Of a stretch of 64,000 nucleotides of DNA, positions 46,442 through 56,275 are shown one piece after another. The stretch is taken from positions 33,844,001 to 33,908,000 of the forward strand of contig NC_091667.1 of the NCBI RefSeq assembly GCF_042453785.1. The letters are read 5' to 3'. Origin of the DNA: Malus domestica (lineage: Eukaryota; Streptophyta; Magnoliopsida; Rosales; Rosaceae). Both the position numbers and the translations under genes were made by a program. The first letter of the stretch is position 1. Each line of letters begins with the position of its first letter. The notes under the pieces are model-generated. The model made no database searches and had not been told where the DNA came from. It saw only the letters and a program-made list of their open reading frames with translations.

Positions 46442-46954
46442 TGTTGATGCACAAAATCAGCGAAGACTTTGGTACAACAGAAAGTGTCAGGTTTTGTGAC
46501 CTTCGCTTGGTTGCTTCGGTCACTAGTGAGGATAAGTACGTAAATGAATAGAGACAGAGAAGCAAACACAGGATGTACGTGGTTCACCCAGATTGGCTAC
46601 GTCCACGGAGTAGAGGAGTTCTTATTAGTAGTGAAGGGCTTACACAAGTACAAAGGATCAAACTCTCAATTTAGTGAGTTCTTGTGAATGATTTAATCCA
46701 AAATGGCATTAGCCCATATTGTGGGGGAATGACCCCTATTTATAGAAAAACTTGTAGCTTTGTCACATTGACATGTGTCATGTTATGATTGGTTCTTGAT
46801 GTCGACACGTGCTGCGCTCTGATTGGCTTCTAATCTTGACACGTGTCGAGTAGTGATTGGCCTCCTGGTCGGAGGGGAACTCTTCTGGGTCCTTGACAGT
46901 ATAGCGTTGGCCGGTGCTCGGTAGTTTCGGGATTGGTCAAGTATGGTACAAACA
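46442..46954 (-). repeat. Middle LTR
   Basis: 513 bp. The first ~180 bp on the plus strand (R/U5 side of the minus-strand element) is identical to the right outer LTR. The remaining ~330 bp (U3 side) is clearly divergent, for example the G-box units are reduced and altered. Confidence 0.9.
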
Positions 46955-47944
46955 CCTTCTTCATAAAGTTCTTTGAATTTTTGCTTTTGTTGAAAACTGT
47001 ATTGTTGAAGCTTTGTGAGTGAAGCATGTAGTTTGAGGTAGTGTTCCCTTAATTTCCCGAGTGAGGAAAACTTCTCGGTTGGAGACTTGATAAATCCAAG
47101 TCACTGAGTGGTTGTGAGACTGCCGAGTATCAAGGTGCAGTAGCATATGGTGGGAGTCCCCCAAGTCTTCAGGCGAAGAGAGTTGCCGAATGAGGTGTCT
47201 CGCGTGTTACTAATTTGTCAAAGTAACGAATCCTTGTTTCGATGTCACACATTCGTATATGCTTTATCTAAAAATATTTCCAACTTTTGTGTGTTTGATG
47301 CTGCATGCTATTAACTAGACAAGATCAAGTGCAATTAGTAGCTTTTCTCTCTTTTTCATCTTTTCTTTGGTGGAATTGCTTTTCGTTTCCACTAATCAGC
47401 CTGAGTGGATGCAAGATAACACCATTCTCTATAGCTCAGATTGCAAAGTCGTCTTCATGAAAGTTGTTCCTTATCTTGTGAACTACAACATATCCAAATT
47501 TGAGATCCATTGGAGTAGTACAACTTTAGAAATTCAAGTATGATGAGTAACTGTTCATCAATGTTCTGTTAATCCATCAGACTTGTTGTGAGCTTCGAAA
47601 CTCCATTTTCTCTTGTTCAGATCAATATACTTTCTTCATGGAAGTTGTTCCTCATCATCTCTTCCATAACATATCAAAAATTCAGAACAAACTAACGGTT
47701 GAATATTTCCAGATCTTCGAAACACCGCAGCAGCTTTGAAGCTTGCAGAAATCTGACCGTCATGTTTGGAGCTTCAACACTCTAACTTCCGTCGCTCAAA
47801 TAGAAAAATTTCCTTCGTGAAAGTTGTTCATCTGCTCAAGAACTATAAGATGTCCAAAATTCAGCTCCACTGGAATTAGCTTCGCACTATCTTGATGAAG
47901 AGTGTGTGAAGCTTTTATGTGTTTTAGTGTTGAAATTTGGTATT

Positions 47945-48196
47945 GTAGGTGAAGCTTTGGGGTTGAAGCTTGATAGGTGAAGCTTTATAGGTGAAGCTTT
48001 GGTGTTGAAGCTTTATAGGTGAAGCTTTGTGTTTGAAGCTTTATAGGTGAAGCTTTGGGGTTGAAGCTTGATAGGTGAAGCTTTGTGTTTGAAGCTTTAT
48101 AGGTGAAGCTTTGGTGTTGAAGCTTGATAGGTGAAGCTTTGTGTTGAAGCTTTATAGGTGAAGCTTTGGGGTTGAAGCTTTATAGGTGAAGCTTTT
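47945..48196. repeat. Short tandem array of ttgaagctttataggtgaag
   Basis: About nine units of ~28-30 bp alternate between gaagctttggggttgaagct and gaagcttgataggtgaagct forms. HindIII-like AAGCTT is repeated in each. Confidence 0.9.
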
Positions 48197-48386
48197 GTTG
48201 GCACCATAAATTGATTGTGCTTCGCACTATCTTGATGAACATAGTGCGAAGCTTTGGAGATTTATACTTGTCCTCCATTGATGAAGATTTTGTTGGCACC
48301 ATAAATTGATTGTGCTTCGCACTATCTTGATGAACATAGTACGAAGCTTTTGAGATTGATATTTGTCCTCCATTGATGAAGCTTTT
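48197..48386. repeat. ~95-bp tandem duplication
   Basis: A unit beginning ttggcaccataaattgattg and continuing through gcttcgcactatcttgatga to cctccattgatgaag is repeated twice, followed by a poly-T run at 48413-48439. Confidence 0.9.
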
Positions 48387-48899
48387 GTTGAATTTCCCAA
48401 TTTCCAATTTCCTTTTTTTTTTTTTTTTTTTTTTTTTTGGGAAAACTAGAAATTTGAAAATGTGGGAGAGACAACGTATACAAATTTTGCTTCCATACTG
48501 TTAAGCGAGAGATTGTGATGCAAGCCACATCTTGTAGTAGTCGAAGGTTTGGATGAACCATATAAATTGAATTTGCTTCGAACAGTCTTGATCAAAAGCG
48601 TTTGAAGCGTTCTATGAGTTGTAGTGTTTGCATTGTTACAGAGGAGAAATGTCTGAAGCAGATGCAAGAGGGCTGAAGAGCTTGATCTTCGTATACCATG
48701 CATTGAAGCCATTGTTGGCTTGCAATAAGACTTTGTTGGTGACTATAGCTCTTGTTAGGCATAAGTGCTCCCCTAGTTGAGTTGTAAAGCTTGATAGTTT
48801 TTTATTATTTGTGAATGCTAGGAGTTCACATGTACAAGTTGTACCACTCGTCTTCTGGTTAATGGAATGAATGGTAGGTTGCTTTCATCACGTGGTTGG

Positions 48900-49200
48900 T
48901 GGTACGAATGTGAATTCCTTAATCACCTTTCATCACATTTCATCACCTGGTTGGTGACATGAAGGAGAGTACGCGTTGTACATTTCATCACCTGGTTGGT
49001 GGCATGAAGGAAAGTACGCGTTGTACATTTCATCACCTGGTTGGTGGCATGAAGATGAGTTCCTTCTTCACCTGATTGGTGATAAGGGTGGCAAGTTTCC
49101 AAATAATATTAGAGTACGGGTTGTACATTTCATCACCTAGTTGGTGGTACGAAGGTGAGTTCCTTCATCACCTAATTGGTGAGAATAAGGGCAAGGTGTC
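48900..49200. repeat. Tandem repeats of catcacctggttggtg
   Basis: Six or more copies of a 20-60 bp unit (tttcatcacctggttggtgg, with or without catgaagg and gtacgcgttgtaca). Confidence 0.85.
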
Positions 49201-49261
49201 GAGGCACATTGTGGCAAATGTCGAATGACACAAAGTGTGTTGAACCCTTTCGAAGCACAGT

Positions 49262-49427
49262 TGGCTTATGTATGGATGTGTTGGAATGTATGATGTTTAT
49301 GCATGAATGTGTTGGAATGTATAATGTTTATGTATGAATGTATTGGAATGTATGATGTTTATGTATGAATGTGTTGGAATGTATGATGTTTATGTATGAA
49401 TGTGTTGGAATGTATGATGTAGATCCT
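49262..49427. repeat. ~33-bp tandem repeat (tgtgttggaatgtatgatgt)
   Basis: Five near-identical units of gtatgaatgtgttggaatg plus tatgatgttta. Confidence 0.93.
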
Positions 49428-49637
49428 TTGTATAGTCTTGTTGACACATACTTATATTTTGTTTTGTATTGGAAACATTTGCGTTGAAGCTTCAACACTT
49501 GAGTGTTTCATTGCTCAGAATGGAAAAGAGTTTATGGCCGAGTTGGCTAAATCACCTTTTTATTGAATTCATACCAAATGGTCTTTGTTACATAGGATGC
49601 CGAACGGCTGTAGCTTAACACTTGTACAATGTGAGTC

Positions 49638-52600
49638 TTATTTGTAATAGTACTTCAAGTGGTCAGCATTCCATGGATGGCCAAGGGTCTTGCCGTCGGA
49701 GTTTCTGAGCTTGTAGGAGCCAGGGCGACTGATGCCGACGACCTCGAACGGTCCGTCCCAGTTAGGACTGAGTGTTCCTTCACTCGGGACTCTATCACAG
49801 AGTAATCTTTTCTTCAGTACCCAGTCTCCCACTTTGAAAGAGCGAGGTTTGACCCTTGAGTCGTAGTAGTTGGAGATGCGCTGCTTGTAGGCGACATTCC
49901 TCAGGTGAGCCTGATTTCTGTGTTCCTCGACTAGATCCAGGTTGAGGGTGAGTTGCTTGTCGTTCTCACTCTGTATGTAGTTCTGGATTCGGTATGTTGC
50001 TTGCTCAAGCTCAACTGGGACAACTGCTTCTGTACCAAAAGCAAGTGAGAATGGAGTTTCTCCTGTGGAAGTCCGATATGAAGTGCGGTATGACCAAAGG
50101 ACTTGGGGTACGAATTCTGGCCAACAACCTTTAGCTTTGTCCAAGCTAGTTTTCAGAGTGCGCTTGATTATTTTGTTAACGGCCTCGACTTGTCCGTTAG
50201 ACTGGGGATGGGCTGGAGAGGCAAAACATAAGTTGATGTTGAACTTAGAGCAGAACATCTTGAACTTCTTGTTGTCGAACTGCCGCCCATTGTCCGTGAC
50301 TATCGCATTGGGAATGCCGAATCTGCAGAGGATGTTCTTCCATACGAATTCTTCTATTTTTCCCTCAGTAATGGTTGCCAAGGGTTATACTTCAGCCCAC
50401 TTTGTGAAGTAGTCAACTGCAACGATTGCATAGCGGACCTTGCCTTTCCCTGCAGGCATTGGGCCGATCAAATCAAGTCCCCATTGGGCGAAGGGCCAAG
50501 GGCTGATCATAGGAGTGAGCGGCTCGGGAGGGGAGTGAGGGATAGTTGCGTAGCGTTGACACTTATCACATGAGCGAGATATTCTGATGGCATCTTGGTG
50601 GAGTGTTGGCCAATAGTATCCTTGGCGAAAAGTCTTGTGAGCTAGGGATCGAGACCCAGCATGATCTCCGCAGACTCCTTCATGTATTTCCCGAAGGACA
50701 ATTTCCGCCTCCGCAGGTGTAAGGCATCTTAGGTATGGCAGGGTGAAACCGCGCTTGTAGAGTTGGTCATTAATGATCAGGTAGCGGGCAGACTTGTATC
50801 GAATCTGCTTAGCTTGGACTTTGTCAATTGGGAGGGTGCCATGAGCAAAGAATTTATAAATTGGGGTGATCCAACTATCTTCTTGTTGTAAATTGTACAC
50901 CTCCGCGACCATGGTGCTTGGTTCTGCCAACAATTCGACATGAATTTTTCTCCCAATCTTGTCTTCCACTGCCGATGCGAGGCGAGCCAAAGCATCTGCA
51001 TGACTGTTTGCCGCTCGAGGAACTTGGGTGATCTGGTAGTGGAAGTGCTTGAGCAAAAGTCGCGTTTGCGCAAGATATGCTGCCATGGAGCTATCCTTAG
51101 CATCAAAGTTGTTTGTGACTTGGTTGACCACTAATTGGGAGTCACTGAAGATATCAATTCGTTTAACCCCAAGGTGTTTGGCCAAACGCAAGCCTGCTAG
51201 AAGGGCTTCGTATTCGGCCTCGTTGTTCGATGCCTTGAATTTGAAACGAAGAGCGTATTCCATCGCCACTTTGTCGGGGGTAGTGAGGACTAATCCTGCT
51301 CCGCAACCCTGTTGGTTGGATGAGCCATCAACATACAGACTCCATGCTGGGGTCGTTGATTCTACTTTCTGAGCTTCCGATGGTAATGAAGCTACTGCTT
51401 CAGGTGTAGGAGCAATGTCAACAGGATATGTGAAGTCGGCGATGAAATCTGCTACTGCTTGACCTTTTTCGGCTGGTTTTGGTTGGTAGGAGATGTCAAA
51501 CTCACCCAATGCTATCGCCCATTTGGTCATTCGTCCAGACGTGTCAGGACTCTGGAGTATCTGTCGAATAGGGTGATTGGTAAGCACGATGATGGCGTGT
51601 GCTTGGAAATAAGGGCGAAGTTTCCGAGCAGACATGACCAATGCTAGAGCTAATTTCTCAATGTTGGAGTATCGTGTCTCCGCATCTTGTAGGGCCTTGC
51701 TAGCGTAGTAGACGGGCCGTTCGACACCACTATCCATTCGAATAAGAACAGAACTGACTGCTGAAGCCGAAACCGATAGATAGATGATGAGAGTGTCACC
51801 AACTTCTGGTTTGGAGAGCAGAGGGGCTTTACTCATGTACTCTTTGAGGTTCCTGAATGCCTTGGCACATTCATCCGTCCATGTAATGTACTTCTTATTT
51901 CCCTTGAGTGCTTTGAAGAAAGGAGCACATCTGTCTGTGGCCTTAGAGATGAATCTGGTTAAGGCTGCCACCTTGCCAGTAAGGCTTTGGATGTCTTTTG
52001 AAGTTATTGGCTCTTTCATGTCGAGGATTGCTTTGATCTTTTCAGGGTTAGCTTCAATGCCTCGTTGGCTAATCATGAAGCCTAAGAATTTGCCAGAGCC
52101 CACGCCGAAAGCACATTTGTTGGGGTTCAACCTCATTCGATACCTTTTTAGAATGGTGAAAGTTTCAGATAGGTTGGTGATGTGTTGGTCAGCATGTTTG
52201 CTTTTGACTAGCATATCATCAACGTAAACTTCCATGCTCTTCCCAATTTGTTCGGCGAACATTGAATTGACCAGTCTCTGATAAGTTGCTCCTGCATTCT
52301 TTAGGCCGAAAGGCATGACTTTATAGCAATATAGTCCCCTGTCAGTAGTGAAGGTCGTGTGTTCTTGGTCTGAGGGGTTCATGAGGATTTGGTTGTATCC
52401 TGAATAAGCGTTCATGAAGCTCAAGAGCTCACACCCTGCCGTAGAGTCTATAAGTCTATCAATGAGAGGAAAGGGGAAACTATCCTTCGGGCATCCTTTG
52501 TTTAGGTCGGTGTAGTCGACACACATTCTCCACAAGACCTTTTGAAGCAGGAGACTTTCCTTGGTCGGATTTTTCTTAACAAGGACAACATTTGCTACCC

Positions 52601-53999
52601 ATGTTGGGTAATTGACTTCACGGACGAAGCTTATGTCCTTGAGTTTTTCAACTTCTGCTTTCATCGCCTCGTATCGTTCAACATCATAAGATCTTCGCTT
52701 CTGTTTTACTGGTTTGGTCTTGGGATCAATACTCAAGTGGTGACAGATGATATCGGGAGAGATGCCCGACATATCTTTATATGACCAAGCGAAGACCTCG
52801 ACGTTCTCTTGCAAAAAGGAGATCAGCGACAACCGAATGGGTGGTGACAAAGTGGTGCCAATATTCACCATGCGGTCTGGATGGTCTTTGGAGATAGAGA
52901 TCTTCTCTAACTCTTCAGCGGGTTGTGCTTGCTGGGTGAATGAGTCATCTCGAGGGTCGTCGGGTTGACTGTTGCCATCCTGAAGACCCGAGTTGGATTC
53001 ATCTGGACTGGTCTTTACGACTTGGTTATGTATAAAGAGAGTCTCCTTGGGGACATGCAGGTGTTGTTGTTTGACTGAAGTGTTGTAACATGATCGAGCA
53101 CTAAGTTGATCTCCCCTGATGTACCCATTGCCGAAAGGGGTTGGAAACTTCATCAACAACATATGTGTGGATACCATGGCCTTGAGATCATTGATGCCTG
53201 TGCGCCCAAAGATGACATTGTATGCCGTCGGGCAGTTGACCACTAGGAAGTTAGTGGTAATAGTAGCTGTGTAGGGGCCTGTACCAATGGTGAAGGGTAA
53301 GTGTATACTCCCTAAAGGTTGCACGATATCGCCAGAGAAGCTTATCAGAGGAGAAATCGAGCGATCGAGCAAGTGTTCAGCTACATTAAGTGCCTTGAAA
53401 GCTTCAGCAAACATGATATTGACTGAAGCACCTGTGTCTATCAGGATTCGTTTCACATCAAAATTTGCTATGTGAGCTTCCACGATCAGCGGGTCATTGT
53501 GAGGGTAGATGATACCTCTTTCTTCCTCAGGGTAGAAACATATTGGATCCCAGTTAGGCTTTTGATACTTGCCTCCTCTGATGTCTTCCACGTGAAACAC
53601 TTGATGGCCAGGTCTCAAAGTTCGTTCACTGCTTTTCATGGCCCTATTGGAAGATTCAGACATGGGTGTGCCGCCGCTTATGGAATATATCACATTCACC
53701 TGGCGTTGGTTACGGTTATCCCTTGGAGGGTGAAGGAGGAACTGATCAATTTTTCCTTCACGTGCCAAAGCTTCAATATGGTCACGGAGGATAATGCACT
53801 TCTCACTATCATGGCCATTATACTCGTGGTAGCAGCAAAACATGCCCGTGTTCTTCGTGGACTTGTAATCTGGCTGTCTTGGCTTTGGCTTTGGTATCAG
53901 GTGAGCTATACTGGGGTAGATGGCAGCACATGTAGCATTCAAAGAGGTGTATGTCTCATACCTCGGGGTAGGGCCTGTCTTGACACGTGATTGGCCCAT
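49638..53999 (-). pseudogene. Tat-lineage gypsy pol: protease, RT, RNase H, aRNase H, integrase
   Basis: One frame interrupted by an in-frame TAA at 50385-50387, directly after YFTKWAEV. Order: zinc knuckle (CCYHEYNGHDSEKC), protease (LIDTGASVNIMF), RT (CVDYTDLNKGCPKDSFPFP, FTTDRGLYCYKVMPFGLKNA, box YVDD), RNase H (YYASKALQDAETRYSNIEKL), then a second, archaeal-type RNase H (SLYVDGSSNQQGCGAGLVL, SNNEAEYEALLAGL, FSDSQLVV) that marks Tat elements. Integrase has an HHCC zinc finger (CDKCQR), GLDLIGPMP, and, beyond the stop, TDNGRQFDN and the Glu-bearing NGQVEAVNK. In RT motif A the usual LDAYSGYNQI reads MNAYSGYNQI, so the catalytic Asp is Asn. No chromodomain seen. The copy cannot supply active RT by itself. 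Confidence 0.93.
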
Positions 54000-54134
54000 T
54001 GCGTTGACTGCCTGGGGGCGGGCATTATTGTGACGATATCCTGAGTTATCGCGATAGTGCCCCTTGTTCTTTTTATTAAAATGAGATTGGTGAGGATGAA
54101 AGTCCTTCCTTTTGCCCTGAGATTGATATGTCTG

Positions 54135-55646
54135 CTAACTTGGCGAAGCATTAAATGAGGCAGGGGGGTGCGCTGCTACCATTTGGAAGGTTGAGGTCTT
54201 TTCATTCGGTTGGATCTGGCCTCCACTCCCTACTTGCTGATAAGGGGTGACTGTAGGGGGTTTCCCTTGATATGTCCTTGCCTCGGCGGAGGCATGGTTG
54301 TAAGCTTGTGTCATCACCTCAGAGTAAGTCTTCCAAGTGTTGGCATTGATCATGTACTTGAAGAAACAGTCACGTAAGCCTGCAGTGAAAGCCTTGAGGG
54401 CGGTCTTGTCATCTGCCTCAGCGCAGCGAGAATACTCATGGCTGAAGCGGCCAGCGTACTTTCGTAATGACTCGTCCGGCTTCTGGTGAATAGTGTACAA
54501 GTCATCTGCGGAATGCAAGCGATCGGTCTGGAAGATGTGTTGAGAGACAAACAGCTTTCTCAACTCTTCAAATGAGTCTACTGTCTCAGGTGGAAGACGG
54601 CAATACCAGTTTAAAGCTCCGCCAGAGAGGGTGGAGGGGAAGAGAATGCACCGTTCTTCGTCGGTGTGTCCCCGGTATACCATGGTGGACTCAAAGAGGT
54701 TAAGGTGTTCAATCGGGTCTTCCCTTCCAGTATAGAGCTGTAAGTCAAGCTTCTGCTTTGTCTTCGCTTGGAGGGGAGTGTTGAGGATCCTTCTTGTGAG
54801 AGGGCCAGGCCTGGGTTGGTTCCAGTCAGGTATCTCGGCTTGACGTTCAGCCTTCAGCTTGTTTACTTCCTCAAGGAGCTGCAGGACAAGGGGGTCCTGA
54901 GTGGAGTCGTGCACCACTGAAGTTTTCTTCTTTAAGTCCCCATCGCCTCTTGGAAGTAGGAAAGTTTGATCAAGATAGCGTGATCTTTCTCTGGACTCGC
55001 CACACTGACTTCTAGAGTGAGTATGTCGGAATGTTTCCGAGTCCCCAGTACCTTCATATTCTTCTAGGACTTGTTGCCCCTTCTCTAGATTGGCGGCTGG
55101 CCTGGGTCGTGGAAGAGGACCGAGTCTTTCAGAAACCCTTGGGTCATTGATCTTCGAGCTTATGTGGATGGGATTCTCTCGACGTTGCTTTAGGAAGTCT
55201 CGACAATCGCGATAGACAGCTTTTGATCCTTCCACATCCTCTGTGAGGAGGTGTTTTCCTCTACTTCTCCTGCTTCGGGTTGAAGCAGCTGGGTTGAGAG
55301 AAGTCTCATGTTGATTATCACATTGATGTGTAGCTCGATCCCTATCAGGGATGTCCGTGTCGGATATCGGCGACCCTCCGTGTTGGGGGGCATTCAGTTG
55401 ATTGTTGACCTCGACAGGGGCGACGAGCTTGTGTGTTTGAGCCTGCCTAACCTCGTGAAGCATCTCGAAAAGTTTTTCATATTGTTCCTGGAGGACTTCA
55501 TTCTTCATCGCTATCTTGTTGTTCTGAACCTCTAGCTCATCGACTTTAGCTTGAAGAGTAACTCTATTTCCTTCCTGCTTTCGTTGCTTCATACTAGGTC
55601 CAACAGGGGTGTCATTCTGTGTGCTGTGGCTTCTTTCGCTCCCCAT
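54135..55646 (-). CDS. Gypsy gag protein
   Basis: 503 aa from ATG at 55646 (MGSERSHSTQNDTPVGP), 107 bp downstream of the LTR; the frame is open through the LTR but that part is leader. A coiled-coil-prone region (VDELEVQNNKIAMKNEVLQE) is followed by a basic linker. The retrotransposon gag domain follows (TGREDPIEHLNLFESTMVYR, LSGGALNWYCRLPP, QKPDESLRKYAGRFSHEYSR). The frame ends in TAG at 54135-54137. The same frame continues without further stops into the zinc knuckle and pol, so gag and pol form one polyprotein frame broken by a single amber codon. Confidence 0.88.
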   Translation of the reverse strand: MGSERSHSTQNDTPVGPSMKQRKQEGNRVTLQAKVDELEVQNNKIAMKNEVLQEQYEKLFEMLHEVRQAQTHKLVAPVEVNNQLNAPQHGGSPISDTDIPDRDRATHQCDNQHETSLNPAASTRSRRSRGKHLLTEDVEGSKAVYRDCRDFLKQRRENPIHISSKINDPRVSERLGPLPRPRPAANLEKGQQVLEEYEGTGDSETFRHTHSRSQCGESRERSRYLDQTFLLPRGDGDLKKKTSVVHDSTQDPLVLQLLEEVNKLKAERQAEIPDWNQPRPGPLTRRILNTPLQAKTKQKLDLQLYTGREDPIEHLNLFESTMVYRGHTDEERCILFPSTLSGGALNWYCRLPPETVDSFEELRKLFVSQHIFQTDRLHSADDLYTIHQKPDESLRKYAGRFSHEYSRCAEADDKTALKAFTAGLRDCFFKYMINANTWKTYSEVMTQAYNHASAEARTYQGKPPTVTPYQQVGSGGQIQPNEKTSTFQMVAAHPPASFNASPS

Positions 55647-55735
55647 ATCGGCGAGAGATGCTTGGCCAAAAGAGAGTGTACGAGCGGTGGAAACCAGCTT
55701 GACAAAGCTGAAGAGAGTGGGAATAAGTGTCGTTT

Positions 55736-55753
55736 CCCACAGACGGCGCCAAA
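55736..55753 (-). promoter_or_regulatory. Primer-binding site of unit A
   Basis: Minus-strand TTTGGCGCCGTCTGTGGG adjoins the LTR end. The TGGCGCC start fits the non-methionine tRNA priming often described for Tat/Athila elements; the exact tRNA was not determined. Confidence 0.8.
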
Positions 55754-56270
55754 TGTTGATGCACAAAATCAGCGAAGACTTTGGTACAACAGAAAGTGTC
55801 AGGTTTTGTGACCTTCGCTTGGTTGCTTCGGTCACTAGTGAGGATAAGTACGTAAATGAATAGAGACAGAGAAGCAAACACAGGATGTACGTGGTTCACC
55901 CAGATTGGCTACGTCCACGGAGTAGAGGAGTTCTCATTAATTGTGAAGGGTTTACACAAATACATAGGTTCAAGCTCTGGTTTAGTGAGTTCTAGTGAAT
56001 AGTTTAGTACAAAATGACATTAGAGATTATTGTGGGAGAATGATCTCTATTTATAGAAGAGAGTTTCTAGTTTTGTTCTAATATTGACACATGTCGTGTT
56101 GTGATTGGCTTCTGATGTTGACACGTGTCGTGCTGTGATTGGCTTCTGATGTCGACACGTGTCGCATTGTGATTGGCCTTCTGGTTGAAGGGAAACTCTT
56201 CTGGGTCCTTGACGGTATAACGTTGACCGGTGCTCAGTAGTTTCGGGATTAGTCAAGTATGGTACAAACA
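55754..56270 (-). repeat. Outer LTR, 5' side of the compound element
   Basis: 517 bp with TG...CA ends, nearly identical to 40520-41036. TATA box (minus TATAAATAG) at 56047-56055. Confidence 0.93.
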
Positions 56271-56275
56271 GAGGT

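Larger units (their letters stand above)
46955..49637 (-). other. Unit A 3' non-coding region with tandem repeats
   Basis: No ORF. 47440-47900 has three degenerate ~120-bp units sharing gaaagttgttc and atatccaaa(a/t)tt(c/t). Further repeat arrays are listed separately. Confidence 0.6.
40520..56270 (-). mobile_element. Compound Tat-lineage Ty3/gypsy insertion (LTR-A-LTR-B-LTR)
   Basis: 15,751 bp, bounded by the target duplication gaggt (40515-40519 and 56271-56275). Three related LTRs are in the same orientation: 55754-56270, 46442-46954 and 40520-41036. Unit A (46955-55753) has gag and pol on the minus strand. Unit B (41037-46441) has no gag-pol but has its own primer-binding site, a fourth LTR of another subtype, an opposite-strand ORF, and captured host exons. 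The archaeal-type second RNase H in pol and the GGCGCC primer site place A in the Tat/Ogre/Retand group. Confidence 0.9.

Noticed and set aside
47945-49427. CRISPR-like regularly spaced repeats
   Set aside because: Plant nuclear tandem repeats without unique spacers, inside a retrotransposon 3' region.
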